Shown piece by piece: positions 42,976 to 51,606 of a stretch of DNA of 64,000 nt. The position numbers and the translations under genes are program-made. The DNA is from Microvirga sp. SRT01 (GTDB taxonomy: Bacteria > Pseudomonadota > Alphaproteobacteria > Sphingomonadales > Sphingomonadaceae). Within the stretch, counting starts at the first letter, position 1; every line of letters starts with the position of its first letter. The notes beneath the pieces were generated by a model. It ran no database searches. It saw nothing but the letters and a program-made list of their open reading frames with translations, and was not told the DNA's origin. The stretch spans positions 248,001 to 312,000 of the forward strand of contig JAGSNX010000004.1 of assembly GCA_018139225.1 (NCBI GenBank). Direction: 5' to 3'.

Positions 42976-43042
42976 GACGGCTCAACGACTGCGTTCCGCA
43001 GACGGCCCCATCGGTCACCCGGACCGCGGTGCCACTCGCCGG

Positions 43043-43333
43043 CTAGCGTTCGTCGAAGGCAGCCAGATCCATGAAGTTCCTGGCGGCATCCCGGTCAGCG
43101 GGATCGGCGAACGCCACATCCAGATCGGGCGCGGCATCCAGCATGTAGAGCAGAGCCCACAGGGCGAACCGCCGCGATCGGTCCCGTTCCAGTCCGAGAT
43201 CGACGCGGATGTGCTCGATCCCCGCCGCCAACGCCTCGCGAGGCACGGCGGCCAGATCGTCCGTGCCAAAATAGCGGCGCACCTGATCGTCCAGATCCAT
43301 GTCGATGCGTACCGTCCGATCGGGGTTCGACAT
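43043..43333 (-). CDS. Small hypothetical protein, 96 aa
   Basis: A 96-residue acidic protein (RIDMDLDDQVRRYFGTDDLAAVPREALAAGIEHIRVDLGLE ...) with no signal peptide. Not recognised. ATG 43333 is chosen over the upstream ATG 43372 because the latter adds an unrelated basic stretch. It lies 67 bases upstream of the antiporter on the same strand and may share its transcript. Confidence 0.6.
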   Translation of the reverse strand: MSNPDRTVRIDMDLDDQVRRYFGTDDLAAVPREALAAGIEHIRVDLGLERDRSRRFALWALLYMLDAAPDLDVAFADPADRDAARNFMDLAAFDER

Positions 43334-43474
43334 AGGCCAAAAATAAGGTCGGGTTTTCACAGCCGCAATCATATAGGATTTACCTTCGCATAGCCCGCCT
43401 GCGCTTCACCGTGCGGATCGGAAGCGCCGTCTGCCCGCGGCGCTTCAGGATCGTGGCCCTATTGGAGGATCGAA

Positions 43475-44362
43475 GTGTCTATCATCCTGCTGCTCGGACT
43501 GGCGCTGCTGAGTCCCTCTCAGACGTCCGCGCGACCTGCGATCGAGCAGGGGAGTGGCGCGTCGCCCGCACTGTACGAGGAACGACCGGATCTACCCGAC
43601 CATGTCGTCTACAGACCCCGCGACCTGACCGCCGTCAAACCCGCGTCGCTGGGCATCTACGTCTTCGGAAATGGCGGGTGCAGCGCGGACGGAACGAGCT
43701 CGCGCAATCATCTGCTGGAGATCGCCTCTCACGGCTATCTCGTCATCGCGTCGGGAACGATCCCGCGCCTCGGGAAGACCACCGAACCCGATGCCGCACC
43801 CGGCAAGCTCACCGCGGCGACGCCCACCCATGCCCTGATCGACGCCATCGATTGGGCCCAGCGAGAAAATAGCCGCGCCGGCAGTCCGTTTCGCGGACGG
43901 ATCGATACCAAGGCGATCGCAGTGTCGGGCTGGAGCTGCGGCGGCCTGCAGGCTCTGACGGCAGCGCAGGACCCGCGCGTGCGAACGGCCGTCATCATGA
44001 ACAGCGGCTTCTTCCCGGAAGGCGCGAACCCGATCGGCGGCGTCGTGTCGGACAAGACGCTGCTCGCAGGATTGCACGGCTCCGTGCTTTATGTCCTGGG
44101 CGGCCCTACGGACATCGCCGCGGCGAACGGAACCGATGATTTCCGACGCATAAACAAGCTCCCGGCCGCCCTGATCAACATCCCCGTGGGGCATGGCGGT
44201 ACCTACACGCAGCCGCACGGCGGCTTGGGAGCGGAGGTCGTCACCGCTTGGCTCGACTGGCGGCTTAAGGGCGACAGCACCGCGGGAGCCCGCTTCGATG
44301 GTCCGAAGTGCGGGTTCTGTGGCGATCGCCGGCTTACGCTCGAGCGGAAGGGCTTCGACTGA
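43475..44362 (+). CDS. Secreted alpha/beta hydrolase
   Basis: A 295-residue protein beginning at a GTG (43475) with GGAGG nine bases upstream. A short signal peptide (MSIILLLGLALLSPSQTSA) exports it. The nucleophile elbow is VSGWSCGGLQAL (Ser about residue 152), and GHGGTYTQPHGGLG near residue 238 carries the likely catalytic His. An early VFGNGGCSADGTSSRNHLLEIASHGY gives the oxyanion region. It resembles the dienelactone hydrolase/PET-hydrolase-like superfamily in outline. A C-terminal CGFC pair is unusual. The substrate is unknown. Confidence 0.8.
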   Translation: MSIILLLGLALLSPSQTSARPAIEQGSGASPALYEERPDLPDHVVYRPRDLTAVKPASLGIYVFGNGGCSADGTSSRNHLLEIASHGYLVIASGTIPRLGKTTEPDAAPGKLTAATPTHALIDAIDWAQRENSRAGSPFRGRIDTKAIAVSGWSCGGLQALTAAQDPRVRTAVIMNSGFFPEGANPIGGVVSDKTLLAGLHGSVLYVLGGPTDIAAANGTDDFRRINKLPAALINIPVGHGGTYTQPHGGLGAEVVTAWLDWRLKGDSTAGARFDGPKCGFCGDRRLTLERKGFD

Positions 44363-44540
44363 GCCGCCGGCTATCCCCGAAACGGGGGGAAGCGCCCACT
44401 GGCGCTCCGCCGGTCGCGATGTAGGTGACGGAGGTTTCGCGGCATGCCACGCGCGCACTACGTCGCGCCCGTTCCGCCATGACAGATCGCGACGGGGCGG
44501 TTATCGCCCGGTGGGGCGACCGGCACAGGCAGGGGGCGAG

Positions 44541-45221
44541 ATGATTGCATTTCTGAAGGACATGATTGCAGCGTTACGCGAGGGTGCCAGCGAGGGCCTG
44601 GCGGAAGCGCGCGAGGAAATCGACGCTGACAAGGCTACTAAGGCACTGACTGTCACGGAACAGCTGGCGGCATTGAGAACACGCCTCGCTCTTGCGCCGC
44701 CCGTGGAGCGGATCGTCACGGCCTTGGCCGCACCCTATCGCGAAACGTTTCTCAGCGAACTCAGTGCTGCGGCAACCGAAGAGCGCCCGTCGATCTACCT
44801 TCTGTGCATGGAGCTCCCTGCCAAGGAATCGCACTCTTGGAAGAACATGATCGCACGGGATTTCGCAGTGGAAAACGCTGGCGCCGCCGAGGCGCTGACG
44901 CGCGCACTGATCGAAGGGGCTCGAGACGCGCCAGAAGGAGAATGCGCGGTTTCGCTGGTCAGGGCATGCCACGTCGCAGCCGCTGCCGCCGGTCTGGGAT
45001 ATGCAGACGTCGATCATGCACTGGGTTGGGCGGCACCCGCCGTCGCCATCGCAGCAGAACGCTTCACCTCCTGGAACGCGTACGGAGAGGCGTTCCTGCA
45101 CGGCGAGCGTGATGCGGCGGGCAGCAACGTCCTTGGTCGCAAGGTGCTGGCACGCACAGTGCAGCGCTTGCGGGATGATCCAGCCAGCCCCTGGCGAACC
45201 CTGTCATGGCTCACGGCATGA
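44541..45221 (+). CDS. DUF1266-like protein (first of two) of the HscC operon
   Basis: A 226-residue soluble protein. An N-terminal amphipathic helix (FLKDMIAALREGASEGLAEAREEID) is followed by an all-helical domain ending SWNAYGEAFLHGERDA ... DDPASPWRTLSWLT. That ending matches the second protein at 48185 (SWAAFGADFVLSRNIW ... DAASPWRTLEWD), and the pattern fits DUF1266, the family of E. coli YbeR and YbeU. AGGGGGCGAG precedes ATG 44541. It starts the HscC operon (25 bases before hscC). The function of DUF1266 is not known; a client or adaptor of the chaperone is the natural guess. Confidence 0.72.
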   Translation: MIAFLKDMIAALREGASEGLAEAREEIDADKATKALTVTEQLAALRTRLALAPPVERIVTALAAPYRETFLSELSAAATEERPSIYLLCMELPAKESHSWKNMIARDFAVENAGAAEALTRALIEGARDAPEGECAVSLVRACHVAAAAAGLGYADVDHALGWAAPAVAIAAERFTSWNAYGEAFLHGERDAAGSNVLGRKVLARTVQRLRDDPASPWRTLSWLTA

Positions 45222-45246
45222 AGATCCGGCATAAGGCGCGCCTCAC

Positions 45247-46950
45247 ATGATCCTCGGCATCGATCTCGGCACCACCAACTCCCTGGCGGCAGTTTGGCGC
45301 GACGGGGTGGAGCTGGTTCCCAACGCGCTCGGCGATGTGCTGACGCCATCGGTGGTCAGCCTCGATCGAACGGGCGAGATCGTGGTGGGTGCCGCGGCGC
45401 GCGAGCGACTGACGAGCCATCCCGAGATGACCGCCGCTGCGTTCAAGCGCTACATGGGAACGTCGCGCCGCATCCCTCTCGGCACGCGGTCGTTCCGTGC
45501 AGAGGAATTGTCGTCCTTCATCATCCGCTCGCTTCATGCCGACGCGGAGGCGTTGCTGGGGGCGCCGGTCGACGAGGCGGTGATCACCGTGCCGGCCTAT
45601 TTCAGCGATGCCCAGCGCCGGGCGACACGGACGGCAGGTGAACTGGCCGGGCTGAAGGTCGAGCGCGTCCTGAATGAGCCAACCGCTGCTGCACTGGCCT
45701 ATGGGCTCGCCGAACGCGACACCGCCGATGGGCCGGTGCTGGTGTTCGATCTTGGCGGCGGCACATTCGATGTGTCCGTGCTGGAGATGAACGACGGCAT
45801 CGTCGAGGTCCGCGCAACGGCGGGAGACAACTTCCTGGGTGGCGAGGATTTCGACGACGCGGTGGCCATGTGGTTCGCCGGGGCGGTCGGTATGGCGTTG
45901 CCCGATGCGCTGACGCCGGAGGGGCAGGTGCCCGCGGCCCGACTTCGTCGCGCGGCCGAAGCTGCGCGCCGTCTGCTGAGCAACGCGCCGACGGCGAGCA
46001 TGTCACTGACGCTGCCCGACGGAACGATGCGTGAGGCGGACCTGACGACTGAGATCTTCGCGCGCATTGCCGAGCCGCTGCTCGAACGCCTGCGCACACC
46101 GATCGCGCGTGCGCTGTCGGATAGCCGCATCCGCCCGGAGGAACTGTCTCACGTCGTGCTGGCCGGCGGCGCAACCCGGATGCCGATCATACGGCGCGAG
46201 GCGGCGCGATTGTTTGGCCGCCTGCCCCTGCAACGGCTGGATCCCGACGAGGTGGTCGGGCGCGGTGCCGGCGTACAGGCGGGGCTGAAGATGCGGTCTG
46301 CTGCGTTGTCCGACATCGTACTGACCGACGTCGCGCCGTACACGCTGGGCATCGAGGTGAGCGAAGGACGACCCGGCGCATCGTCCCCGGGACGGATGTT
46401 GCCCGTGATCGAGCGCAATACCGTCGTGCCGGTAAGCCGGATGCGACCCGTTGTGCCCGGTCGGGACTTCCAGCGGCAGGTGGAGGTCCGCATCTTCCAG
46501 GGCGAGGCACGACTGGTGCGCGACAATATTCCGCTCGGCAGCTTCGAACTCGCGCTGTCGCCCCGTCGCATCTCCGAACAGTCGATCGAGGTGCGCTTCA
46601 CCTACGACGTCAACGGTATCCTGGAGGTGAGTGCCAAGGCTGAGGCTGATGGCGCATCCGAGCGTATCGTCATTCAACATGGATCGGACGCGGCGACGCC
46701 CGAAGAAGCGGAAGCCCGGCTGGCAGCATTGGCTGCGCTGAAGATCCATCCTCGCGATCAGTCGGCCAACCGGCTGCTGCTGGCACGTGGCGAACGGGTG
46801 TTCGAGGAACGGCTGGGCAGTGATCGTGACCAGTTGGGCGTCGTGCTGGGCCAGTTCGAAAGCGCGATCGACACGCAGGATCCTGCAACCATCGAGCAGG
46901 CGGGCGCCGAACTGACCCGCCTGCTCCACGAACTGGAGGCGTCCCGATGA
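45247..46950 (+). CDS. hscC: HscC-type Hsp70 chaperone
   Basis: A 567-residue Hsp70, short like E. coli HscC (556) rather than DnaK (about 638). ATPase-domain motifs are [16 protein letters not shown] (phosphate 1), [28 protein letters not shown] (phosphate 2 region), [15 protein letters not shown] and [13 protein letters not shown] (adenosine site). The substrate domain (about 370-480) includes [14 protein letters not shown], an HscC-like variant of DVTPLSLGIE, and [14 protein letters not shown]; the lid is truncated. It overlaps the J-like gene by four bases (ATGA). E. coli HscC acts with the J-proteins DjlA/DjlC and has been linked to RNA polymerase sigma-70; the client here is unknown. 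Confidence 0.92.
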   Translation: MILGIDLGTTNSLAAVWRDGVELVPNALGDVLTPSVVSLDRTGEIVVGAAARERLTSHPEMTAAAFKRYMGTSRRIPLGTRSFRAEELSSFIIRSLHADAEALLGAPVDEAVITVPAYFSDAQRRATRTAGELAGLKVERVLNEPTAAALAYGLAERDTADGPVLVFDLGGGTFDVSVLEMNDGIVEVRATAGDNFLGGEDFDDAVAMWFAGAVGMALPDALTPEGQVPAARLRRAAEAARRLLSNAPTASMSLTLPDGTMREADLTTEIFARIAEPLLERLRTPIARALSDSRIRPEELSHVVLAGGATRMPIIRREAARLFGRLPLQRLDPDEVVGRGAGVQAGLKMRSAALSDIVLTDVAPYTLGIEVSEGRPGASSPGRMLPVIERNTVVPVSRMRPVVPGRDFQRQVEVRIFQGEARLVRDNIPLGSFELALSPRRISEQSIEVRFTYDVNGILEVSAKAEADGASERIVIQHGSDAATPEEAEARLAALAALKIHPRDQSANRLLLARGERVFEERLGSDRDQLGVVLGQFESAIDTQDPATIEQAGAELTRLLHELEASR

Positions 46951-48185
46951 GCGAACTGCCGACACCGGACGACTGGGCCAGCCTGGGCATCGCGCCGACC
47001 GATGCCACCGACGTCATTCGTCGGGCCTATCGTGAACAGTTGAAGAAGACGGGGCCTGAGACCGATCCAGAAGGGTTTCAACGACTGCGTGCCGCCTATG
47101 AGGCCGCCCTGCAGGCTTGCCCCTCGACACCCGCAGCTGTTGTCGGGAGCACGCTGGATGCGAATGCCTTTATCGCTGCGCTGGCCGCACGCCGTGCCGC
47201 CGGTGACGAGGCGGGCGCGATCGCGTTGGTCGATGAAACCCGTGCAGCGCATCCGCCGGGATCCGCCGCCAGCGAAGTGATCGAGAACGCGTTGCTCGAC
47301 CATGTTGCACTCGAACGGATGCTTTCGCCTGCTCTGTTCCTGCATCTAGCGCGCGTGTTTGATTGGCGCGACACGCAAGGCCATGCAGCGCGTCGCGACC
47401 CAGAGCATCATGCGGTCGTGCTCGATCGGATCGCAGCGGAGGATTTCTTCGCCGCCTTCTCCGCCTATGCGCAGACGCCGGAAGGAAAGCTCGAGGCACT
47501 GGTGCTTGCACCGCATGGCGAGGCACTGGAACGACTGACCAAGGACGGCATCGGACCCGAGCAACGCGCCGAGATACGCGGCATCTTCGATCAGTTCCTC
47601 TCTCACGGCGCGTTTCTGATGGGGCGACTGGATGGAGGAACGCTCGCGCTGCTACGGCAGGCGGTTGAGGGCCCGCCGCTGCTTGGCGAGTCCGTCACCA
47701 CACCCCGGCCAGCGGCTGTGGCACCGCCAGCCAGTGCGGCGCCACGCGTCGTTCCGACCTTGTCGAAGAAGACGCAGTGGAAGATCCGCGCCGCAACGGT
47801 TGCACTCATTGGCGCGGTCGTACTTGGCAGGGCCTTGTATAAGTCCGATCGTCCCACTTACGGCGGCAACGACACCGCACTGGCAGCCAGCGTCGCCCTG
47901 CCCCTCCTGAAGGATCCCAAGGTCCCCTGGGTCGATATGGTGCAGGAGCCGGACGGCGTTCGCGTGGACTGGGCACCGGTCATGCGGATGCGGCATGCAA
48001 TTCGCGACCTGCGGATCGGCTACAATGACGGAAAGCCAACCACGGTGTTCCCGCTGCCCCAGTTCGATGCGCCGATCGGCTTTCTGGCGCCGCCCAACAT
48101 CACGGCGATCTCGATGCGGATCCGAACGACCGATGGCGTGTGGTCGGAAATCCGACGCTATCCCGTGCGGCAGGAGAAGAAGTGA
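46947..48185 (+). CDS. Membrane-anchored J-domain-like co-chaperone (DjlB/DjlC type), HPD absent
   Basis: A 412-residue protein. Residues about 8-52 follow the helix I-II-III pattern of a J-domain (DDWASLGIAPTDATDVIRRAYREQLKK ... DPEGFQRLRAAYEAAL), but the Hsp70-stimulating HPD tripeptide is not present; its place is KKTGPETDPEGF. This looks like the DjlB/DjlC class of E. coli, encoded next to hscC. A hydrophobic anchor lies at about 277-300 (KIRAATVALIGAVVLGRALY), followed by a roughly 110-residue C-terminal domain likely outside the cytoplasm. The start overlaps the hscC stop; its own stop overlaps the next ATG (TGATG). Confidence 0.8.
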   Translation: MSELPTPDDWASLGIAPTDATDVIRRAYREQLKKTGPETDPEGFQRLRAAYEAALQACPSTPAAVVGSTLDANAFIAALAARRAAGDEAGAIALVDETRAAHPPGSAASEVIENALLDHVALERMLSPALFLHLARVFDWRDTQGHAARRDPEHHAVVLDRIAAEDFFAAFSAYAQTPEGKLEALVLAPHGEALERLTKDGIGPEQRAEIRGIFDQFLSHGAFLMGRLDGGTLALLRQAVEGPPLLGESVTTPRPAAVAPPASAAPRVVPTLSKKTQWKIRAATVALIGAVVLGRALYKSDRPTYGGNDTALAASVALPLLKDPKVPWVDMVQEPDGVRVDWAPVMRMRHAIRDLRIGYNDGKPTTVFPLPQFDAPIGFLAPPNITAISMRIRTTDGVWSEIRRYPVRQEKK

Positions 48186-48934
48186 TGCCGGACATTGCGG
48201 TCTTCGGAGCCAAGCACCCGTTGCGTTCGATCGAGCAGCGATGGGCCTATGCGGTGGGCGCGCCCTATCACGTCGGCCACGGTCACCCGATCGACGGACT
48301 TCCCGAGGCTGTCGATGCCGATGATGAACGTGCCAAGCTGGCGCGCGATTGGGGTATCGATGACCGCGCGTCGCTGATCGAGGCGATGAATCATCTGGGC
48401 AGCGAAGGCCATCGTCATCGTCTGGCGTTGAAGCTGCGGTATTTCGCGATGATCTGGCGCCCGGCGGTTGCATCGATGCGAGAGGAACTGCGCGCCACGA
48501 TCCGCGAGGGTGGCGACGAGGCCGAGGAAGCCAAGGCCGATTTGTGGCGACTGGATGCGGTACAGGCCAATCTTCCGGGCATCCGGTCGTCGTCATTGCT
48601 CGCGTTTGACGCCGCGCGTGGGATCATGCTGGCGCGTGACGGGCTGATGCTGGGCTGGCTCCAGGAAGACGAGGCCTGGGCGTACATGGGCGAGGTCGCC
48701 CGTGACGTCCGCCGCAGCTACTCGTCCTGGGCGGCATTCGGCGCCGACTTCGTGCTGTCACGCAATATCTGGGCGGGGGACGGTGATCCGGACGTCTTCG
48801 ACGCGGTGATAGCGATGCTCGGGCGCGATGCGGCCAGTCCGTGGCGGACGTTGGAGTGGGATGCAGGCGACCTTGCCGTACCCGCGCCGGTGCGCTTCGG
48901 CGCGGAATTGGCGTGGACGCTGGAGCGGCGCTGA
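48185..48934 (+). CDS. DUF1266 domain protein (second of two) of the HscC operon
   Basis: A 249-residue soluble helical protein with clear DUF1266 text: SIEQRWAYAVGAPYHVGHGHPIDGL, DWGIDDRASLIEAMNHLGSEGHRH and AFDAARGIMLARDGLMLGWLQEDEAWAYMGEVARDVRRSYSSWAAFGADFVL. It corresponds to YbeU/YbeR of the E. coli hscC locus. It begins in a one-base stop-start overlap (TGATG) with the J-like gene and ends in another with the secreted gene. Paralogous to the protein at 44541 in its C-terminal half. Confidence 0.85.
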   Translation: MPDIAVFGAKHPLRSIEQRWAYAVGAPYHVGHGHPIDGLPEAVDADDERAKLARDWGIDDRASLIEAMNHLGSEGHRHRLALKLRYFAMIWRPAVASMREELRATIREGGDEAEEAKADLWRLDAVQANLPGIRSSSLLAFDAARGIMLARDGLMLGWLQEDEAWAYMGEVARDVRRSYSSWAAFGADFVLSRNIWAGDGDPDVFDAVIAMLGRDAASPWRTLEWDAGDLAVPAPVRFGAELAWTLERR

Positions 48935-50073
48935 TGCGAAGCGTTGCGCGACGGTCACTCGCGCTGCCTTGCGCGCTGGCGTTGCCGATCGCGATCGCGG
49001 TCCCGGCTTCGGCGCACCCGGCCTTTCCGCCGGGGATCCAGCCGGTGTACCGAGAGATCGGTGACTGGCTGATCGCTTGCGACAACACCCGCCAGTGTGT
49101 CGCCAAATATGTGCTCGGCGACCATGACGACGACACCAATCCGTACGACGAGGACGCCGGCATCGTGATCGAGCGTGCGGCTGGCCCTGCCGGTGACCTG
49201 TCTGTCGACGTGACCTCGGGTTATGGCTTCGACCCGATCACCCTCCGGATCGACGATGCGATGCCCCGACACCGACCGCAATGGCAACGGTCCGACGAGA
49301 ACCGCGGCGCCAGCATCGACGGCGACGATGCGCTGGCGTTCGTCCGCGAATTGCGGGACGCGAAAACAGCATCGTGGTCGGGCGAAGGGCACACCTCTCG
49401 CGTTCCGCTCCGCGGACTGGCCGCCGTCCTGATCGCGATGGACGAGGCGCAAGGGCGGATCGGCAACGTCAGCGCGTTGGGCCGCCCCGGAACCCGCCCA
49501 GCCGCGAGCACGCCTGCGCCGATCCTGCCCCCGATTATCAGGCAGGGACCAGAGCCGGCTCCGCTGGCGAACCCGGCCGCGCTCGCCGGAACTGTCCGTC
49601 GGCTGCAAGCTCGCGCACTGGCCGCGCACGAATGCGACCGGGAGGCGGGCGTTGGCGACAGCGCGGACCCGCTCGACGCGTCCAGTGCGATTGTCTTGCT
49701 GGGATGCGGGCGCTTCGCATACCAGAGCTCGGTGCTCGCCTTCGTCGTGCCGCGGGCAAGTCCCGGAAAGGCACGGCTGCTGGTGCTGCCGGATCCCCTG
49801 CCCTCGACCCCGCCGGATCCGGAGAGCCGTGGCGAGTATGTCGAGGGAAGCTACGACGCGGCCCGCCGCGTGTTTGGCGAATATGCGAAGGGTCGCGGCA
49901 TGGCCGACTGCGGCTCCGCGCAGGAATGGACCTATGACGGGACCGGGTTCCGCCTGTCGTCCCTCACGCTCCAGCAGCGCTGCGGCGGCGGGCCCGGCGA
50001 CTGGCCGACGTTGTTCCGCACCCGCGCGCAACCGTCACCCGACGAGGCCAGACATTCGTCGCCAGCCCGATAA
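48934..50073 (+). CDS. Secreted DUF1176-like protein at the end of the HscC operon
   Basis: A 379-residue exported protein with an N-terminal signal peptide (RRSLALPCALALPIAIAVPASA). The body begins YREIGDWLIACDNTRQCVAKYV and carries PLRGLAAVLIAMDEAQGRIGNVSALGRPG and QEWTYDGTGFRLSSLTLQQRCGG, the pattern of the DUF1176 family. Cys residues in DNTRQC, HECDREA, LLGCG, DCGSAQ and QRCGG may form disulfides in the periplasm. It is translationally coupled (TGATG) to the DUF1266 gene, which ties a periplasmic protein to a cytoplasmic chaperone operon. Confidence 0.78.
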   Translation: MRSVARRSLALPCALALPIAIAVPASAHPAFPPGIQPVYREIGDWLIACDNTRQCVAKYVLGDHDDDTNPYDEDAGIVIERAAGPAGDLSVDVTSGYGFDPITLRIDDAMPRHRPQWQRSDENRGASIDGDDALAFVRELRDAKTASWSGEGHTSRVPLRGLAAVLIAMDEAQGRIGNVSALGRPGTRPAASTPAPILPPIIRQGPEPAPLANPAALAGTVRRLQARALAAHECDREAGVGDSADPLDASSAIVLLGCGRFAYQSSVLAFVVPRASPGKARLLVLPDPLPSTPPDPESRGEYVEGSYDAARRVFGEYAKGRGMADCGSAQEWTYDGTGFRLSSLTLQQRCGGGPGDWPTLFRTRAQPSPDEARHSSPAR

Positions 50074-50131
50074 TACCGGCCAGGCGTGCCGCTGGCGTAT
50101 CCAGCCTGTGAGTTCTTGCTGCTGTCGCTCG

Positions 50132-50950
50132 TCACGTCTGGCGTACATCGGTGTTGGCGATGATCCTTCGCCGCCATATCGGCGGCACCGGGATACCCCC
50201 TACCCGCCGAACCGAACGCCATTTTCCGTCGGTCCTCGTCTGCAGGGCGACCCAGAAGGGTGACGGCGCGCGCACCGCCTGCCGGATCACGATGCGCCCC
50301 GTGCCGCGGACAAGCGCATCGAGCGCCGCTTCGAGATCGGGCGGCAGCCCCTGTTCGGGACGGCGCAGCTCGCTAGGGTTCAGATCCCACCCTTCTCCCC
50401 AGCAGTGGATCATACCCTTCTCCAGGGCCAGCGACAGCTCGAACGACAGGCCGGGTTGAACGCGGAACGTACAGGGCACCTCGAGCGGCAAGTCGCTGCG
50501 CCAGGACAAGTCGAGCGCATGGCGTCGTGCGAACGCCTCGATCGAGGCCCGGGTAGTGGGCTGATAACTTGCCCACGTCCGCCGGCCATCCGCCCAGACC
50601 CGTTCGGGCGTGAGAGCAGCAGGGATCGGCGACGATATCGGCCATGCCAGGATCTGTACCTTGCCCTGCGCGAACTCGTCATCGGTGATGAGACCGCGCT
50701 CGCGCATCTCGGCCAGCGCCTGAATCTCGTCGACGATGGACCGCATCGGGACGGGTGACGGCGGGGCGAGAGCCGGTCGCATCGACGGCTTCCCTCCCTT
50801 TTGGTCTGAGAGGCACAAGACCAGTGCCACGGCGATCGGACCTATACAGAGGCCGAGACTTATCCAGAGTGCCGGCGATCGCCCTTTGAGGGACGCAATT
50901 ACGCCGCCGACGCCCGCACTGAGCAGCATCGAAAGGGCGAGCATGTTCAT
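50132..50950 (-). CDS. Membrane protein with SHOCT domain, 272 aa
   Basis: A 272-residue protein with two N-terminal helices (about 3-20 and 25-48, ALWISLGLCIGPIAVALVLCL) and a short SHOCT helix pair (IVDEIQALAEMRERGLITDDEFAQGKVQIL, about 71-101). The rest is a soluble domain not recognised (DLSWRSDLPLEVPCTFRVQPGLSFELSLALE). SHOCT domains often mediate oligomerisation at membranes. The ATG at 50950 overlaps the stop of a frame ending at 50947 by four bases, evidence that a real gene once lay upstream. Confidence 0.75.
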   Translation of the reverse strand: MNMLALSMLLSAGVGGVIASLKGRSPALWISLGLCIGPIAVALVLCLSDQKGGKPSMRPALAPPSPVPMRSIVDEIQALAEMRERGLITDDEFAQGKVQILAWPISSPIPAALTPERVWADGRRTWASYQPTTRASIEAFARRHALDLSWRSDLPLEVPCTFRVQPGLSFELSLALEKGMIHCWGEGWDLNPSELRRPEQGLPPDLEAALDALVRGTGRIVIRQAVRAPSPFWVALQTRTDGKWRSVRRVGGIPVPPIWRRRIIANTDVRQT

Positions 50951-51376
50951 GCCGCCATTGTCTTAACCGACACGGCGCGGTTCGACAGCGGCACGGAGGG
51001 CGGGACCGGCGACAGGACATGGGCGGCGAGCGGCACCACCCCGAGACTGGCGCTGAACGTCGTTACCGCACCACGGAAGGTCATGTCGACATTCACCCTC
51101 CCCCGCTGCCTCACGAATGTCGATGCCTTCGACGTCGCCCATGATCGTCGGTGACGGCGAGCCACACGGAAGTCGAGACCACCGGGCGCGACGACCATCG
51201 ACGGCTTGGCGCTTGGCGCCCAGGCACTCCCGGCCAGCAGCGGCTGGAGCTCGCCATGCGCCCTCCACGCGGCTCTCCCGCAAGCCAGCGCGCCGTGCCT
51301 GTGCGGCGGCAGACAGAAAGCCTGCGCCGGAGAGTAGCATCAGAACGCAAGCGCGGCGTAACATCGACGGCATGTA
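50947..51376 (-). pseudogene. Frame-broken secreted-protein gene
   Basis: An N-terminus with a convincing signal peptide (MLRRACVLMLLSGAGFLSAAAQA, ATG at 51376 or 51367) is in one frame. A C-terminal portion in another frame, from about 51198 (MVVAPGGLDFRV) to the stop at 50947, overlaps the SHOCT gene start as ATGA, as a genuine gene end would. The two parts do not join in any single frame, so one or more frameshifts are likely. The alternative is that only the signal-peptide frame (to 50963) is real. Product unknown. Confidence 0.35.
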
Positions 51377-51606
51377 ACCGGGCCGCTCTCCGACGTCGAC
51401 GCTCAAGGGGTGAGCCTGCGGCGATAGGTATCGCTGTTTGCGCGCGGCAGACAGGTTACGTTGTGACTCACCCATCCACGGACATTCATGCCCACTTCTC
51501 CGCTCCCGAACGTTGGTAGTTAGCGGACGCTATCCGCAAGCCACCACGGCGTTTGTCGTTGCGCGTACACAACGCGATTGAATCGAACGCTGCGTCCGTG
51601 TCCGGT

